Shown here one piece after another: positions 6,567-15,000 of a DNA stretch of 15,000 bases; within the stretch, counting starts at the first letter, position 1, and every line of letters starts with the position of its first letter. This DNA comes from Stramonita haemastoma. Lineage: Eukaryota > Mollusca > Gastropoda > Neogastropoda > Muricidae. Where the stretch lies: positions 83,570,743-83,585,742 of the forward strand of contig CM060318.1 of assembly GCA_030674155.1 (NCBI GenBank). The letters run 5' to 3'. The notes below the pieces were generated by a model that was not told where the DNA came from, did not search any database, and saw only the letters and a list, made by a program, of their open reading frames with translations. Position numbers and translations under genes: made by a program.

Positions 6567-9200
6567 ATGCGACCGACAACCAGATCAGAAAGTGCCAAAC
6601 ATTCATTATCATTAGCAAACATTCAGTTCACCAAAGATAGTCGACAGGTAAAATTCGTAGCTGCTCACAAACACCTCCCTACATGGAGAACAGTGCTACA
6701 CAACAGATATATAGACACACTTAAGTCAGACACTGCAACAACCACATGGCGGGACTTGACACAATCAGAAGAAATCATACCAAATCTAGACACTTATCTA
6801 CCTGCACTTCCACCACAACTTTTCAAAACATTCCTGCAGCTCTTCCTAGACAGTTCGAAACTACTAACAATAACAATATTTCATTCAACGGGGACCGTAT
6901 TGATTCAAGGAAATACATGCCAGGAGTGGTTGGAGAAAGAATTTGACATTTTAAAGAAAATAGTAAATAGTATTTGTGATTGTGCTGGTGATGGAAACCC
7001 CACTGATCCCTCTTCCACCCCTGTGTATCTGTCTGTGCCTGGAACTTTATTAGCCATCACTGCACCTTCGCCTGACATTACCCTCCCCCCAGTAATGGAC
7101 AGTTCTCCCACCATGTTGCCAGGAGACAATCAGTTGTCTGCACCATCTCATCCTCCTCCCCCTCCTTCCTCCCCACCTCCAAGCCAGCTCCCTCAGTGTT
7201 CAGCTGATGACATCTCTACTGAACCATCTCCCCAGCAACCCCAGCTCTCCTCTGCCCCTCCAACTGACTCTCTGTGTAGTGACACAACCCCCCTACCCCA
7301 CCCCCTGAACAATGACACCTCTCACCCACAAACCCCTTTGATCCAACCTCTTTCCCTCAACACTACCACCCCCTCTCCATCCAGTCCCAGCACCACCCCC
7401 TCCCCTGACTCTAACCTTTCTACATCTACTTCTAACCACCTCCCCCTGCCTTCACAACCATGTGGCACAAAATCACACATCCACACAAAATCTCCACCCA
7501 GCCTCCACAGCTTGGCCACTTCAGCCCTACTCACACAAGTTCACTGCCAGCTGTCTGCAGCCATCTCCACCATCACTGCCCTCAAAGCACAGGTCGATGC
7601 ATTACAGACAGAGAACAAACACTTACACCAACAGATAGAGATAACAGCCAGCACCAGCAAAGACAGCTCAGTCCAAACAAAAAACCACATAAAAGCCACA
7701 GAACAAACACTGAAGTCAACCATTGCTGACCTTACTCAGCAAAACACTCAATTGCAGAAAACAGTTGACAGTCAAGCCAAAAGCCTCTCTGCCTTCGACA
7801 ACTGGCAAAAGCACATTAATAAAGAAATCAATCAATTAAAGAAACCCCTACCATCAACTACTACATCATACCTACCATCCCACTCCAACAACCATCCAGT
7901 CACTTCCACTCCAAAGACTCATACCAAAAAACTAACAGACACTTCCAAAATTCTCTTAAGGGACTCCCTCTCTGATATATCAGACACCCCAATTGATGAA
8001 GAGATTATACCCACGATCCCCACTAATAACAAATTTTCACCCCTTGATCCTGACCAAAACCCCAGCCCCAAACCACCCCCTCCACCAGCCCTTCCTCAAC
8101 AACCAAAAGATAAAAGTACAAAAAGTCCAATAAAAATTATTCCCACTGTCTACTCCAAGGCACCCCCTCCGGCATCCCCTTTCCCAACACCTTTAGAGAC
8201 ACTACTGAGAAAGACTGTCCCCACTGCCAGCCAAGAGTTACTCATTGGTGACTCTGTCTTAAGAGCAGTTGGAGACAGAACTTCACCCCATGAAGGACCA
8301 GCAAGTAACCTGTCAGTGCCAGGCCTGACAGTCCAACACCTGCTGAAGTGGCTATCCACCCTTCCTCCTTCTCCACACCTCAAACGAGTCACTTTCCATG
8401 TAGGCATCAACAGCTGCTTACAAAGTGGCCCAGTTGAGTGTGCGACATGGCAACGTGTAGTCAGAGGACTAGGCCAGGCTTTCCCCCTTGCCAGCATAAA
8501 AGCCTCTTCAATCCTCCCTCCATATGGCCGACACCATGCCACCAAATTCGTGAGGGACTCCAACGCCAGCCTCTCCAAAGTCTGTGCAGAAGAGGGGGTG
8601 AGTTTTATCAACCACACCTCCTGTTTTCAGACTGAAAGTGGGGCGCCCAAGAAGTTGCTCTACAAGTACCTGGACCCCTTCCACCCAAGTCCCTATGGTA
8701 TTGCGGTCCTTACCAACAACTTGTACCGCATACCAAAATCAAAACCTCTGCTCCCCACTCCAGCCCACTCCATGAGCCAAAGGCACAAGACTTGGGGCTC
8801 ACAGTCCATCCATCGAGCTGCGCCCAACAACAAAGGACAGCCCCATCCTGCCAAGGGCCCATGGTCTCCCCCAACACCTAAAGCTCCTCGGCCTGCAGAC
8901 AGTGTACCTGACTACGAGGCCTCTTCACACCGCCGCCACGACAACAATAAGCAGTTCGGCCTGAAGAACAGCGTGCCTGAGAACAAAGCCCGTCCACGCC
9001 GCGGCGACTACTATAAGCAGTACGGCCTGCCTAACAGCGAACCTGAGTACAGCGGGGACTACGATAAACAGTTCCCACCCCTTCCCTCTGCCCCTAAATA
9101 CAATGCCTGGGGGCACTCCAGGACCCCTCAGGACCCTCCACAGGACAAACAAAAACTCCTTGAGGTCCTCCTGACAACAATCCAACAGGCCCTTTTGTAA
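6567..9200 (+). CDS. 877-aa ORF1-like protein with coiled coil and SGNH esterase domain
   Basis: This is an intact ORF from ATG (A at -3) to TAA. Residues 1-140 form a compact block containing ITIFHSTGTVLIQG (about 102-115) and EWLEKEFDILKKIV (120-133). Residues 150-310 are a Pro/Ser/Thr-rich linker. Residues 316-425 are a Gln/Leu-rich predicted coiled coil. Residues 556-725 look like an SGNH-type esterase: LIGDSVL with Ser563, a GIN block (613-615) in the GxND position, and DPFH (Asp703, His706). The C-terminal tail has three degenerate copies of a (D/N)S.P(D/E)Y...KQ(F/Y) repeat (778-838) and FPPLP (836-840). Esterase domains occur in ORF1 proteins of CR1-group LINEs, where coiled coils mediate trimerisation and RNA binding, so an ORF1-like role is inferred. 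No reverse transcriptase follows. It lies inside an intron of, and antisense to, the receptor gene. A recruited single-exon host gene is the alternative. Confidence 0.75.
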   Translation: MRPTTRSESAKHSLSLANIQFTKDSRQVKFVAAHKHLPTWRTVLHNRYIDTLKSDTATTTWRDLTQSEEIIPNLDTYLPALPPQLFKTFLQLFLDSSKLLTITIFHSTGTVLIQGNTCQEWLEKEFDILKKIVNSICDCAGDGNPTDPSSTPVYLSVPGTLLAITAPSPDITLPPVMDSSPTMLPGDNQLSAPSHPPPPPSSPPPSQLPQCSADDISTEPSPQQPQLSSAPPTDSLCSDTTPLPHPLNNDTSHPQTPLIQPLSLNTTTPSPSSPSTTPSPDSNLSTSTSNHLPLPSQPCGTKSHIHTKSPPSLHSLATSALLTQVHCQLSAAISTITALKAQVDALQTENKHLHQQIEITASTSKDSSVQTKNHIKATEQTLKSTIADLTQQNTQLQKTVDSQAKSLSAFDNWQKHINKEINQLKKPLPSTTTSYLPSHSNNHPVTSTPKTHTKKLTDTSKILLRDSLSDISDTPIDEEIIPTIPTNNKFSPLDPDQNPSPKPPPPPALPQQPKDKSTKSPIKIIPTVYSKAPPPASPFPTPLETLLRKTVPTASQELLIGDSVLRAVGDRTSPHEGPASNLSVPGLTVQHLLKWLSTLPPSPHLKRVTFHVGINSCLQSGPVECATWQRVVRGLGQAFPLASIKASSILPPYGRHHATKFVRDSNASLSKVCAEEGVSFINHTSCFQTESGAPKKLLYKYLDPFHPSPYGIAVLTNNLYRIPKSKPLLPTPAHSMSQRHKTWGSQSIHRAAPNNKGQPHPAKGPWSPPTPKAPRPADSVPDYEASSHRRHDNNKQFGLKNSVPENKARPRRGDYYKQYGLPNSEPEYSGDYDKQFPPLPSAPKYNAWGHSRTPQDPPQDKQKLLEVLLTTIQQALL

Positions 9201-9224
9201 CCCTTGCCAGCAAACTAGTCAGCA
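9201..9224. other. Short 3' flank of the ORF
   Basis: Only about 25 bp separate the TAA from the GAGC/GA microsatellite. No AATAAA signal is seen before the repeat, so the true 3' end of the ORF's transcript or element is missing or displaced. Confidence 0.5.
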
Positions 9225-9824
<600 letters not shown>

Positions 9825-10160
9825 ATCTTTTTGGTTTGGTTCTGACGTTCGATTTCGTTGGTAGGGTCATTTTGCGCTATGGCCTCACCTTCGCACCACA
9901 GCCCTTTGAATTGTAAAGGAGCCTCTAAGTATCCAAAGCATGTTTTTGTTTATATACATTGCTGTACTAGCAGTACTGATAGTGATAGTAGTAGCAGCAA
10001 CAACAGTGGCAGTGGTGAAAGCAGCAGAATAACAATTGTTGCTGTTGTTCTTCAACTTGCTGCTATACTGCAGTTGCTATGCTGCTGCTGCTATACTGCT
10101 GCTGTTATACTGCTGCTAAACTGCTGCTGCTATATTGCTGCTACTGCTGCTCTTGATGTA
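9825..10160. repeat. Intronic sequence with a CTG-rich degenerate repeat
   Basis: The left part (9825-9965) is unremarkable. From about 9968 AGTAGCAGCAACAAC words occur, and 10057-10155 is an imperfect CTGCTGCTATACTG repeat. It has no coding evidence and lies on the 3' side of receptor exon 2, within intron 2. Confidence 0.65.
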
Positions 10161-10236
10161 GTCTAGGTCTACCAGAAAGAAATGCAAATAAAAGCATGCC
10201 TGTCATTCTCAAAATTTGGAAACAATTGTGTGTTAC

Positions 10237-10381
10237 CTTCACAGGTGGTCTGTAGAAACTTCAAAGACTGCATGACTGAACCAGTCACAGTGCCGCAATC
10301 GTCCAGGATCACAAAGCCCAGGGTCAGATTGTTGGGCAGTGGAGATATTCTGTTGAAATTCTCCACTGCATAGGCTATTAC
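10237..10381 (-). CDS. Class C GPCR, Venus-flytrap domain exon (second identified)
   Basis: This 145-nt exon reads VIAYAVENFNRISPLPNN, then LTLGFVILDDCGTVTGS and SLKFLQTTCE. It aligns by eye with the class C receptor motif AM.FAI.EIN....LLPNLTLGYRI.DTC.....ALE..L.FV, found in metabotropic glutamate, calcium-sensing and related receptors, including the hallmark LTLG...DxC. The acceptor is GTGTGCAG (intron ends at 10382) and the donor is GAAG/GTAACA (GT at 10236-10235). The exon starts in phase 0, matching the end of the exon at 14462, and leaves one base that matches the two-base start of the exon at 3806. The polypyrimidine tract before the acceptor is weak. This is the strongest host-coding signal in the window. 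It cannot be assigned to one receptor subtype. Confidence 0.8.
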
Positions 10382-10454
10382 CTGCACACCATAAAATGCG
10401 GGCGTAGTGTTTCTTTAATTCTTTTATTTTAAACGAACACTAGTTATATCCTTC

Positions 10455-10775
10455 GAGGGGAAGGGGTTAGCCTAGGGGTTAAAAAGTTGCACTCGCGATT
10501 TGACGGCCCTAGATCGAGCCACCACCAAAACCCGTTTAATTAAGGGGATTTTTCCACTGGAGTAACAATAAAGTATTGACTCCACTCTTCCGAAAGTCCT
10601 TCAGATGAGACGATAACATCATAACATCTTGTGCACTCGTTAAATCCTGTTTCGCTTTTCGTAACAGTAGGCCATTGTGCGATTTTGGGAACAGATGACA
10701 AGATTTACAAAACTGCATGCATACGGAGACTGGATGTAAAAAAAAGCAATGAGTGCTTATTCCACTATCCTCGAT
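10455..10775 (+). mobile_element. tRNA-derived SINE, family 3 related, copy 1
   Basis: A decayed tRNA-like head has TTAGCCTAGGGG (10467-10478) as A box and TAGATCGAGCC (10510-10520) as a mutated B box. The body includes CAGATGAGACGATAAC, CGTTAAATCCTGTTTCGC, CAGATGACAAGATTTAC, AAAACTGCATGCATAC and TGAGTGCTTATTCCACTATC. The last blocks match the minus-strand copy at 12024-12186 almost word for word. It ends CCTCGATAC directly at a TAG microsatellite. Confidence 0.8.
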
Positions 10776-10777
10776 AC

Positions 10778-10838
10778 AGTAGTAGTAGTAGTAGTTGTAG
10801 TACTACTACTACTACTAGTAGTGGTATTAGTGGTAGTG

Positions 10839-10895
<57 letters not shown>

Positions 10896-10896
10896 A

Positions 10897-10952
<56 letters not shown>

Positions 10953-10958
10953 GTAGTA
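10778..10958. repeat. (TAG)n microsatellite with an inverted (TAC)n segment
   Basis: About 180 bp of TAG repeats. Near the left end GTAGTAGTAGTAGTTGTAG is followed at once by TACTACTACTACTACTAG, so the two can pair as a hairpin. The tract lies exactly between the 3' ends of two oppositely oriented SINEs. Confidence 0.97.
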
Positions 10959-11537
10959 GGCACCCATCAGTCTCGGAAGACTATGTAGTTGCGCTCTAGT
11001 CTTTAGAGCGCAAAGCCTGGGTAGGTAAGTATTGAGGGCAAGCTGTTACCCGTGTAGCAGACCCCCCCCCCCCCCCCCCCCCCCCCCTCTCCACGGCACT
11101 GGAATGATCCATTGGAAAGGCAATGACCAATACGAATGGTTCCAGTACCGTCGCAGGAGCCACCAGAACGTTGCCATATAGCCTACAGCCCCGAGCCGCC
11201 CTGGGACTCCAACCCCCCGATTTTTCCTCAGGGATGGTGTCTAAACACGACACCTGTGTGCATGCTGGGTTTTTTTTTTTTTAATTTTGTCATCCGCTCC
11301 TACCGGCACACGATGGCCTGCTCTTCCGAAAGGCGGAACGGGGTTTTAACGTGTGCGCACGATATTCTGCATGCGTTCGCACACGGGGCCTCGGTTTATA
11401 GTCTCATCCGAATGACTTTGACATTCAGTTCGATTTTTTCGTCAAACTAGGAAGAAAGGGCGAGGCTGGGTACGAACCCAGAAACTCACGGTTTACATAT
11501 TGGCAGGCGAACGTCTTAACCATTCTGCCACCGTCCA
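10959..11537 (-). mobile_element. tRNA-derived SINE, family 3, copy 2 (full length)
   Basis: Read from 11537 downwards it has a Leu-tRNA-like head: A box TGGCAGAATGG (11530-11520) and B box GGTTCGTACC (11478-11469, one mismatch). The core is GATGAGACTATAAACCGAGG with CCCCGTGTGCG (about 11409-11380). Then come CCGTTCCGCCTTTCGGAAGA, a T/A homopolymer, GTGTTTAGACACCATCCCTG, GGCAACGTTCTGGTGGCTCC, TTTCCAATGGATCATTCCAG, a poly(C/G) tract and TTTGCGCTCTAAAGACTAGA. The same order occurs on the plus strand at 13914-14363. It ends at the TAG microsatellite. Confidence 0.9.
11062..11087. repeat. Poly(C) tract inside SINE copy 2
   Basis: An uninterrupted run of about 26 C where copy 13914-14363 has only GAAAGGGGAGGGG. 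It is a copy-specific homopolymer expansion. Confidence 0.95.
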
Positions 11538-11582
11538 TCCTCGATACAAAAGAATAAATAAATAGATAAAAAAAATAAAATA

Positions 11583-11698
11583 AACTGAGGCCCCGTGTGC
11601 AAACGCTCGCGTAACATTTTGCGCACATGTTAAAAACCCACTCTACCTTTTGGAAGAGTAAGCCATTTCTGTCTGTATGAACGGATGACAATGTTTTT
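11583..11698 (+). mobile_element. SINE family 3 core fragment, copy 3
   Basis: CTGAGGCCCCGTGTGCAAACG, TTTTGCGCACATGTTAAAAA, CCTTTTGGAAGAGTAAGCC and ACGGATGACAATG match the core and following block of the minus-strand copy just to the left. The two lie head to head, with tRNA-like ends facing each other. The fragment stops where the AC/GC microsatellite begins. Confidence 0.8.
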
Positions 11699-11725
11699 AC
11701 ACACACATACGCACGCACGCACGCG

Positions 11726-11786
<61 letters not shown>

Positions 11787-11830
11787 GCGCGCGCGCGCGC
11801 GCGCGCGCACACACAACAACAACAACACAC
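11699..11830. repeat. Compound (CA)/(GCAC)/(GC) microsatellite
   Basis: Alternating purine-pyrimidine DNA: CACACA, GCACGCAC and two GCGCGC blocks, followed by CAACAACAA. Such tracts readily adopt Z-DNA. Confidence 0.97.
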
Positions 11831-12023
11831 ATATTATATGTAAGTGAAAGAGGGGAGAGGAAAAACTTTTTTTGTTTGTTTTGTTCATGAAAGGGTATAA
11901 GTGATGTATGTAAACACGTGGACAATTTGCACATTTAAATACAATGGAAAAGGAGAAAACCAAATGACTGACCTGATGGCTAGATTGGTGACTTTTTTTT
12001 ATATTATATTTATTTTTGTATAT

Positions 12024-12186
12024 CGAGGATAATGGAATAAGCACTCATGTGCTTTGTTACAACCAGTCCCCAGTGTGTATGCAGTTTTGTAAATGTCATC
12101 TGTTCCACCGGCACACAATGGCTTTCTCTTACGAAAAGCGGAACAGGATTTAACGTGTGCGCATGATGTTCTGCGTGCGTTCGCAA
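12024..12186 (-). mobile_element. SINE family 3 related fragment, copy 4
   Basis: On the minus strand the blocks GTTGCGAACGCACGCAGAAC, GCGCACACGTTAAATCCTG, CGCTTTTCGTAAGAGAAAGC, AGATGACATTTACAAAACTG and TGAGTGCTTATTCCATTATC match the copies at 10455-10775 and 10959-11537. It has no tRNA head and ends at CCTCGATATAC, as in copy 1. Confidence 0.82.
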
Positions 12187-12798
12187 CAATATTTTCTGTT
12201 TTTCTTACCCAGTTAAATAGGTTCAACATGAACGTTTTTTTATATTTTATTTTATTGTTATTATTGATGGGATTGAATCGCTATTAAATTTTTATTGTTT
12301 TGATAAGTGGTTAAGGCCCTTTTGTTTTTGTTTTATTGGGATTTTTTGTTGACATGTGTAAGGGTTTTTATTTATTTGTATAATCCTTTTTTATCATCAT
12401 AATTGTGTCTGCTGTGTGTGCCCCCCCCCCCCCCCCCACTTCCCGTCTGTTCCAACCTTTTTTGTGTTATTGTTGTTTTGTTTGTTGTTTTATTCAGTGG
12501 TGATGGGTATCATCATATTTTATTGTTATTGGTTTTGGGATTTTTTTTTGCGTTTTTCCTTTTTTTCTCTTTTTTTTTTTATACTTTTGACATTTTCCCT
12601 CCTTATTTATAAAGGATGATTGAAAGTATGGAGATATTTACTGATAAAATGGTTGATTGACATGTTTTTAACTTAATATTGTATAGTAATTGTAATTGAC
12701 ATAATTGTTTTTTAAACACTATAATTTGTAAAGGTAAATGTGTGCACGCGCCTATTGCATACGTATCGTGTACGACGTATGTTATGTGTTGTTTGTGG
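12187..12798. other. T-rich intronic DNA without a gene
   Basis: Strongly T-biased plus strand with many TTTATTGTT words and a 17-base C run at 12421-12437. No RNA gene, domain or element was recognised. Hydrophobic-looking open frames here only reflect T-rich codons. Confidence 0.6.
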
Positions 12799-12849
12799 TG
12801 TGTGTGTGTGTGTGTGATAGTGTGTGTGGTGAGTGTGATGTTTTTGTGT

Positions 12850-12926
<77 letters not shown>
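12799..12926. repeat. (GT)n microsatellite
   Basis: Nearly pure GT with short GATAG and ATGTTTTTG interruptions near the left end. An AC array of similar size follows at 13239-13402. Confidence 0.97.
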
Positions 12927-12928
<2 letters not shown>

Positions 12929-12996
12929 CTTTTGAGTGTATTTTTTCTCTTTTTTTGTTTTTTCCCCCTCTTTTTTGTTTGTTTTTATCTACTATC

Positions 12997-13147
12997 TTAA
13001 TTTTCAGGCTGTTGAATCATGTTACTTAAAAAATATTGGTGAAATGTTTATTTGTCTCTTTTTTCTTGTTTTTATCAACAGAGATATTTTAATTTTCAGG
13101 CTGTTGAATCATGTTACTTAAACAATATTGGTGAAATGTTTATTTGA
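12997..13147. repeat. Two direct copies of a ~58-bp segment, 92 bp apart
   Basis: TTAATTTTCAGGCTGTTGAA through GGTGAAATGTTTATTTG occurs at 12997-13054 and again from 13089, with a single difference (AAAAAATATT versus AAACAATATT). The intervening part is not shared. The high identity implies a recent local duplication. Confidence 0.9.
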
Positions 13148-13402
<255 letters not shown>

Positions 13403-13407
13403 CTTTG

Positions 13408-13610
13408 ATTGAGACTACAAACCAAGCCCCATTTGTGAATGCACGCATGACATTTTGCACGCACTTTCAAGCAGATCTGTTTTTCAGAACACATGTACAT
13501 GTAGTAAGTTATTGTAAGCCAATGGGAACGGGTGACACATTTACAAAGCCACATGCACATGGGGACAGGATATAAAAGCACATTACTGTTTATTCTGTTA
13601 TCATCAAAAT
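13408..13610 (+). mobile_element. SINE family 3 related, diverged copy 5
   Basis: GATTGAGACTACAAACCAAG, CATTTTGCACGCACTTTCAA, GGGTGACACATTTACAAAGC, CACATGCACATGGGGACAGG and ACTGTTTATTCTGTTATC follow the order of the copies at 10455 and 12024 but are more diverged. The tRNA head is absent: the copy begins right after the CA array. Confidence 0.7.
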
Positions 13611-13913
13611 AAAAGAACAAATATAAGGGGAAAAAGCAGCACGCACATTGTATCCGTATGATCAAGAACCAAAAGTTTGTGACACTAACTGCCAAGTATT
13701 GCACCTACGCTACCACCAACCGCGTAATTGCTGATGAGACTTTGATCCATGTAAAGTGCTTAATAGTATGCCACCACCTCCCCCCCCCCCTCCCCATTGC
13801 TCCACTCCCCCCCCCCCCCCCCCCCCCCCCCCCCTTTCCGCATCTTGACATAAATTACAGAACCTTTATCATCCGAACTGGTTCTTTTGCATCCGTGTAC
13901 ACACAGGTGATTT
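13611..13913. other. Spacer with a poly(C) tract
   Basis: Unrecognised sequence with C-rich runs at 13780-13834. It may hold a lost 5' head of the following SINE, but no A or B box is visible. Confidence 0.5.
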
Positions 13914-14363
13914 ATTTAGATGAGACTATAAACCGACGCCCCGTGTGAAAACCCACACAGAACATATTTTGCACACTTTAAAAACCCGTTCCGCCTTTTG
14001 GATGAGCAGGCTATTATGTGTAGGTAGGAGCGGGTGAATTTTTTTTTTTTTTTTAAATCAACAGGCACACAGTTTTCGTGTTTAGACACTATCACTGAGG
14101 AAAAATCGGGGAGTTGGGAGTCCTCAGGGCCGTTCGAGGCTGAATATGGCAACGGTCTGGCGGCTCCTGCGACGGCACTGGCAAAATTCGTATCAGCGAT
14201 TACCTTTCCAATGGACCATCCCAGCGACATTGAGAAAGGGGAGGGGTAAGGGTCTGCTGCATGGGCAACAGCTTGCCATCCATACTTACTTGCACAGGCT
14301 TTGCGCTCTAGAGCCTACAGCTCAACTCCATAGTCTTCCAGGGCTAACGAATGCCTACCATTT
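13914..14363 (+). mobile_element. SINE family 3, copy 6 (headless)
   Basis: It begins TTAGATGAGACTATAAACCG and continues with CGTTCCGCCTTTTGGATGAG, a poly(T) tract, GTGTTTAGACACTATCACTG, ATATGGCAACGGTCTGGCGG, TTTCCAATGGACCATCCCAG and TTTGCGCTCTAGAGCC, ending near ATGCCTACC. All blocks occur in reverse orientation at 10959-11537. No tRNA-like head precedes it, so it is 5'-truncated or its head has decayed. It lies about 100 bp downstream of the donor site of receptor exon 1. Confidence 0.88.
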
Positions 14364-14461
14364 ACACACAGAATAGTGTAAAGCATCAGTAGGTATCCAC
14401 ATAGGTTTACAACATCCACAAAACTACAACAACAAATGAACAACAACACCAGCACACTTAC

Positions 14462-14694
14462 GTCAGGTTTTCTTTCGACATGTCCGGGCCGAACTTTGTC
14501 GAGGCACGCTGTTCCATCTTTGTTTATGAATGAAATGGGAAACAGCACACCGAAATTGATATCTCCAGCTTCATGTACGTTCTGAGGGGTAGTATTGTGG
14601 CTCCATCCATTCTTGCGAACCTGGTTTTTATGCAAAGAAAAGAATGAAGGCCGCGGAGCTGGAGCCCCAGCAGGAAAAGAACAACGATGTTCAT
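14462..14694 (-). CDS. Class C GPCR first coding exon: signal peptide and start of Venus-flytrap domain
   Basis: The probable start ATG is 14694-14692 (A at -3) and is followed by MNIVVLFLLGLQLRGLHS, a typical signal peptide. About 43 codons later comes GDINFGVLFPISF, then GTACLDKVRPGHVERKPD, matching the class C opening GDI..GGLFP.....C......ER. The donor is GAC/GTAAGT (GT at 14461-14460). The exon ends in phase 0, as the exon at 10381 requires. The signal-peptide frame and the GDIN frame differ: 233 nt instead of a multiple of three, so one base appears missing between about 14640 and 14570. Either the gene is damaged here, the base was lost in sequencing, or the coding exon really starts at the acceptor-like CTTTGCATAAAAACCAG and the signal peptide is coincidental. 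Confidence 0.65.
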
Positions 14695-15000
14695 GCTTGG
14701 TTCTCCAGGTCTTTTCTCTGGGAATTGTCCTTGGGGCGCCACCACAGGAGGAACTACAGAATCTCCCTGGAATTACCAAAATTAGCTGAACATTTAAGAT
14801 ATCATGCATAGTGTTGCAAGACGGTGTGGTGTGGAGTTGTTCCACTACTTTGTGTTGCATTTCATTGCAGGGTAGGGTAGTGTATGGTAGTGGAGTGGTG
14901 TTGTGTAGTGCAGAGTAGTATATTGTGATGCACAAATACATTGCGTCGTAGTGTACTGAAAATTGTTGATTGTATGATATTGTATTGTATGATATTGTAT
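14695..15000 (-). other. Upstream region of the receptor exon, with degenerate GTGTAGTG/GTATTG repeat
   Basis: The part up to about 14772 could be 5' UTR; TAATTTTGGTAATTCCAG before it resembles a splice acceptor. From 14818 to 15000 the plus strand is an imperfect GTGTTG/GTAGTG/TGTAT cryptic repeat, ending in two copies of a GATATTGTATTGTAT-type unit. No promoter element could be assigned. Confidence 0.45.

Noticed and set aside
8150..8617. 155-aa minus-strand ORF opposite the esterase domain
   Set aside because: Antisense shadow of the 877-codon ORF, with no recognisable domain.
10169..10387. A free-standing 72-aa protein
   Set aside because: The first two codons belong to the intron and the end runs past a good donor site; it is better explained as an internal exon.
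11060..11830. CRISPR-like or other regularly spaced array
   Set aside because: The repeats are simple-sequence runs and SINE pieces without regular spacers; the window is animal DNA.
12738..13121. Hydrophobic and CVCVCV small proteins
   Set aside because: They come from T-rich and GT-repeat DNA; there is no family resemblance.

Overview
The window looks like non-coding-rich nuclear DNA of an invertebrate animal, most likely a marine gastropod mollusc. The reasons are long GT, CT, TAG and GA microsatellites, decayed LINEs, and several tRNA-headed SINE families with mollusc-style core modules. The species is an inference from repeat style. No prokaryotic gene organisation is present.

The main host signal is on the minus strand. 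Three short exons (14694-14462, 10381-10237 and 3806-3602) encode successive parts of the extracellular Venus-flytrap domain of a class C G-protein-coupled receptor (metabotropic glutamate / calcium-sensing receptor type). They carry canonical GT/AG splice sites and their phases fit each other (0/0 and 1/1). Introns of about 4.08 kb and 6.43 kb separate them, and later exons should lie beyond position 1. The first exon has a clear signal peptide but appears to be one base out of frame with the rest.

Nearly everything else is repeat sequence inside or beside these introns. Positions 1-1342 hold the 3' half of a dead L2/CR1-like LINE (plus strand) that abuts, and probably interrupts, a decayed RTE-like LINE on the minus strand (1343-2402). 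A first SINE family has two inverted copies (2521-2886 and 3977-4340). The second copy is part of an 861-bp insertion, flanked by an 11-bp direct repeat, inside a roughly 42-bp minisatellite. A reverse-transcriptase fragment (5600-5870) sits between two CT microsatellites.

From 6567 to 9200 an uninterrupted 877-codon ORF lies in the second intron, antisense to the receptor gene. Its product has a conserved-looking N-terminal block, a long Pro/Ser linker, a coiled coil, an SGNH-type esterase domain with an intact Ser-Asp-His set, and C-terminal tandem repeats. This resembles an esterase-bearing ORF1 of a LINE, but no reverse transcriptase follows it. From 9385 to 14363 the first intron and its flank hold a dense set of SINE copies from at least two families. 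They share a core of the type GACTATAAACCGAGGCCCC, and many adjoin microsatellites or homopolymers.
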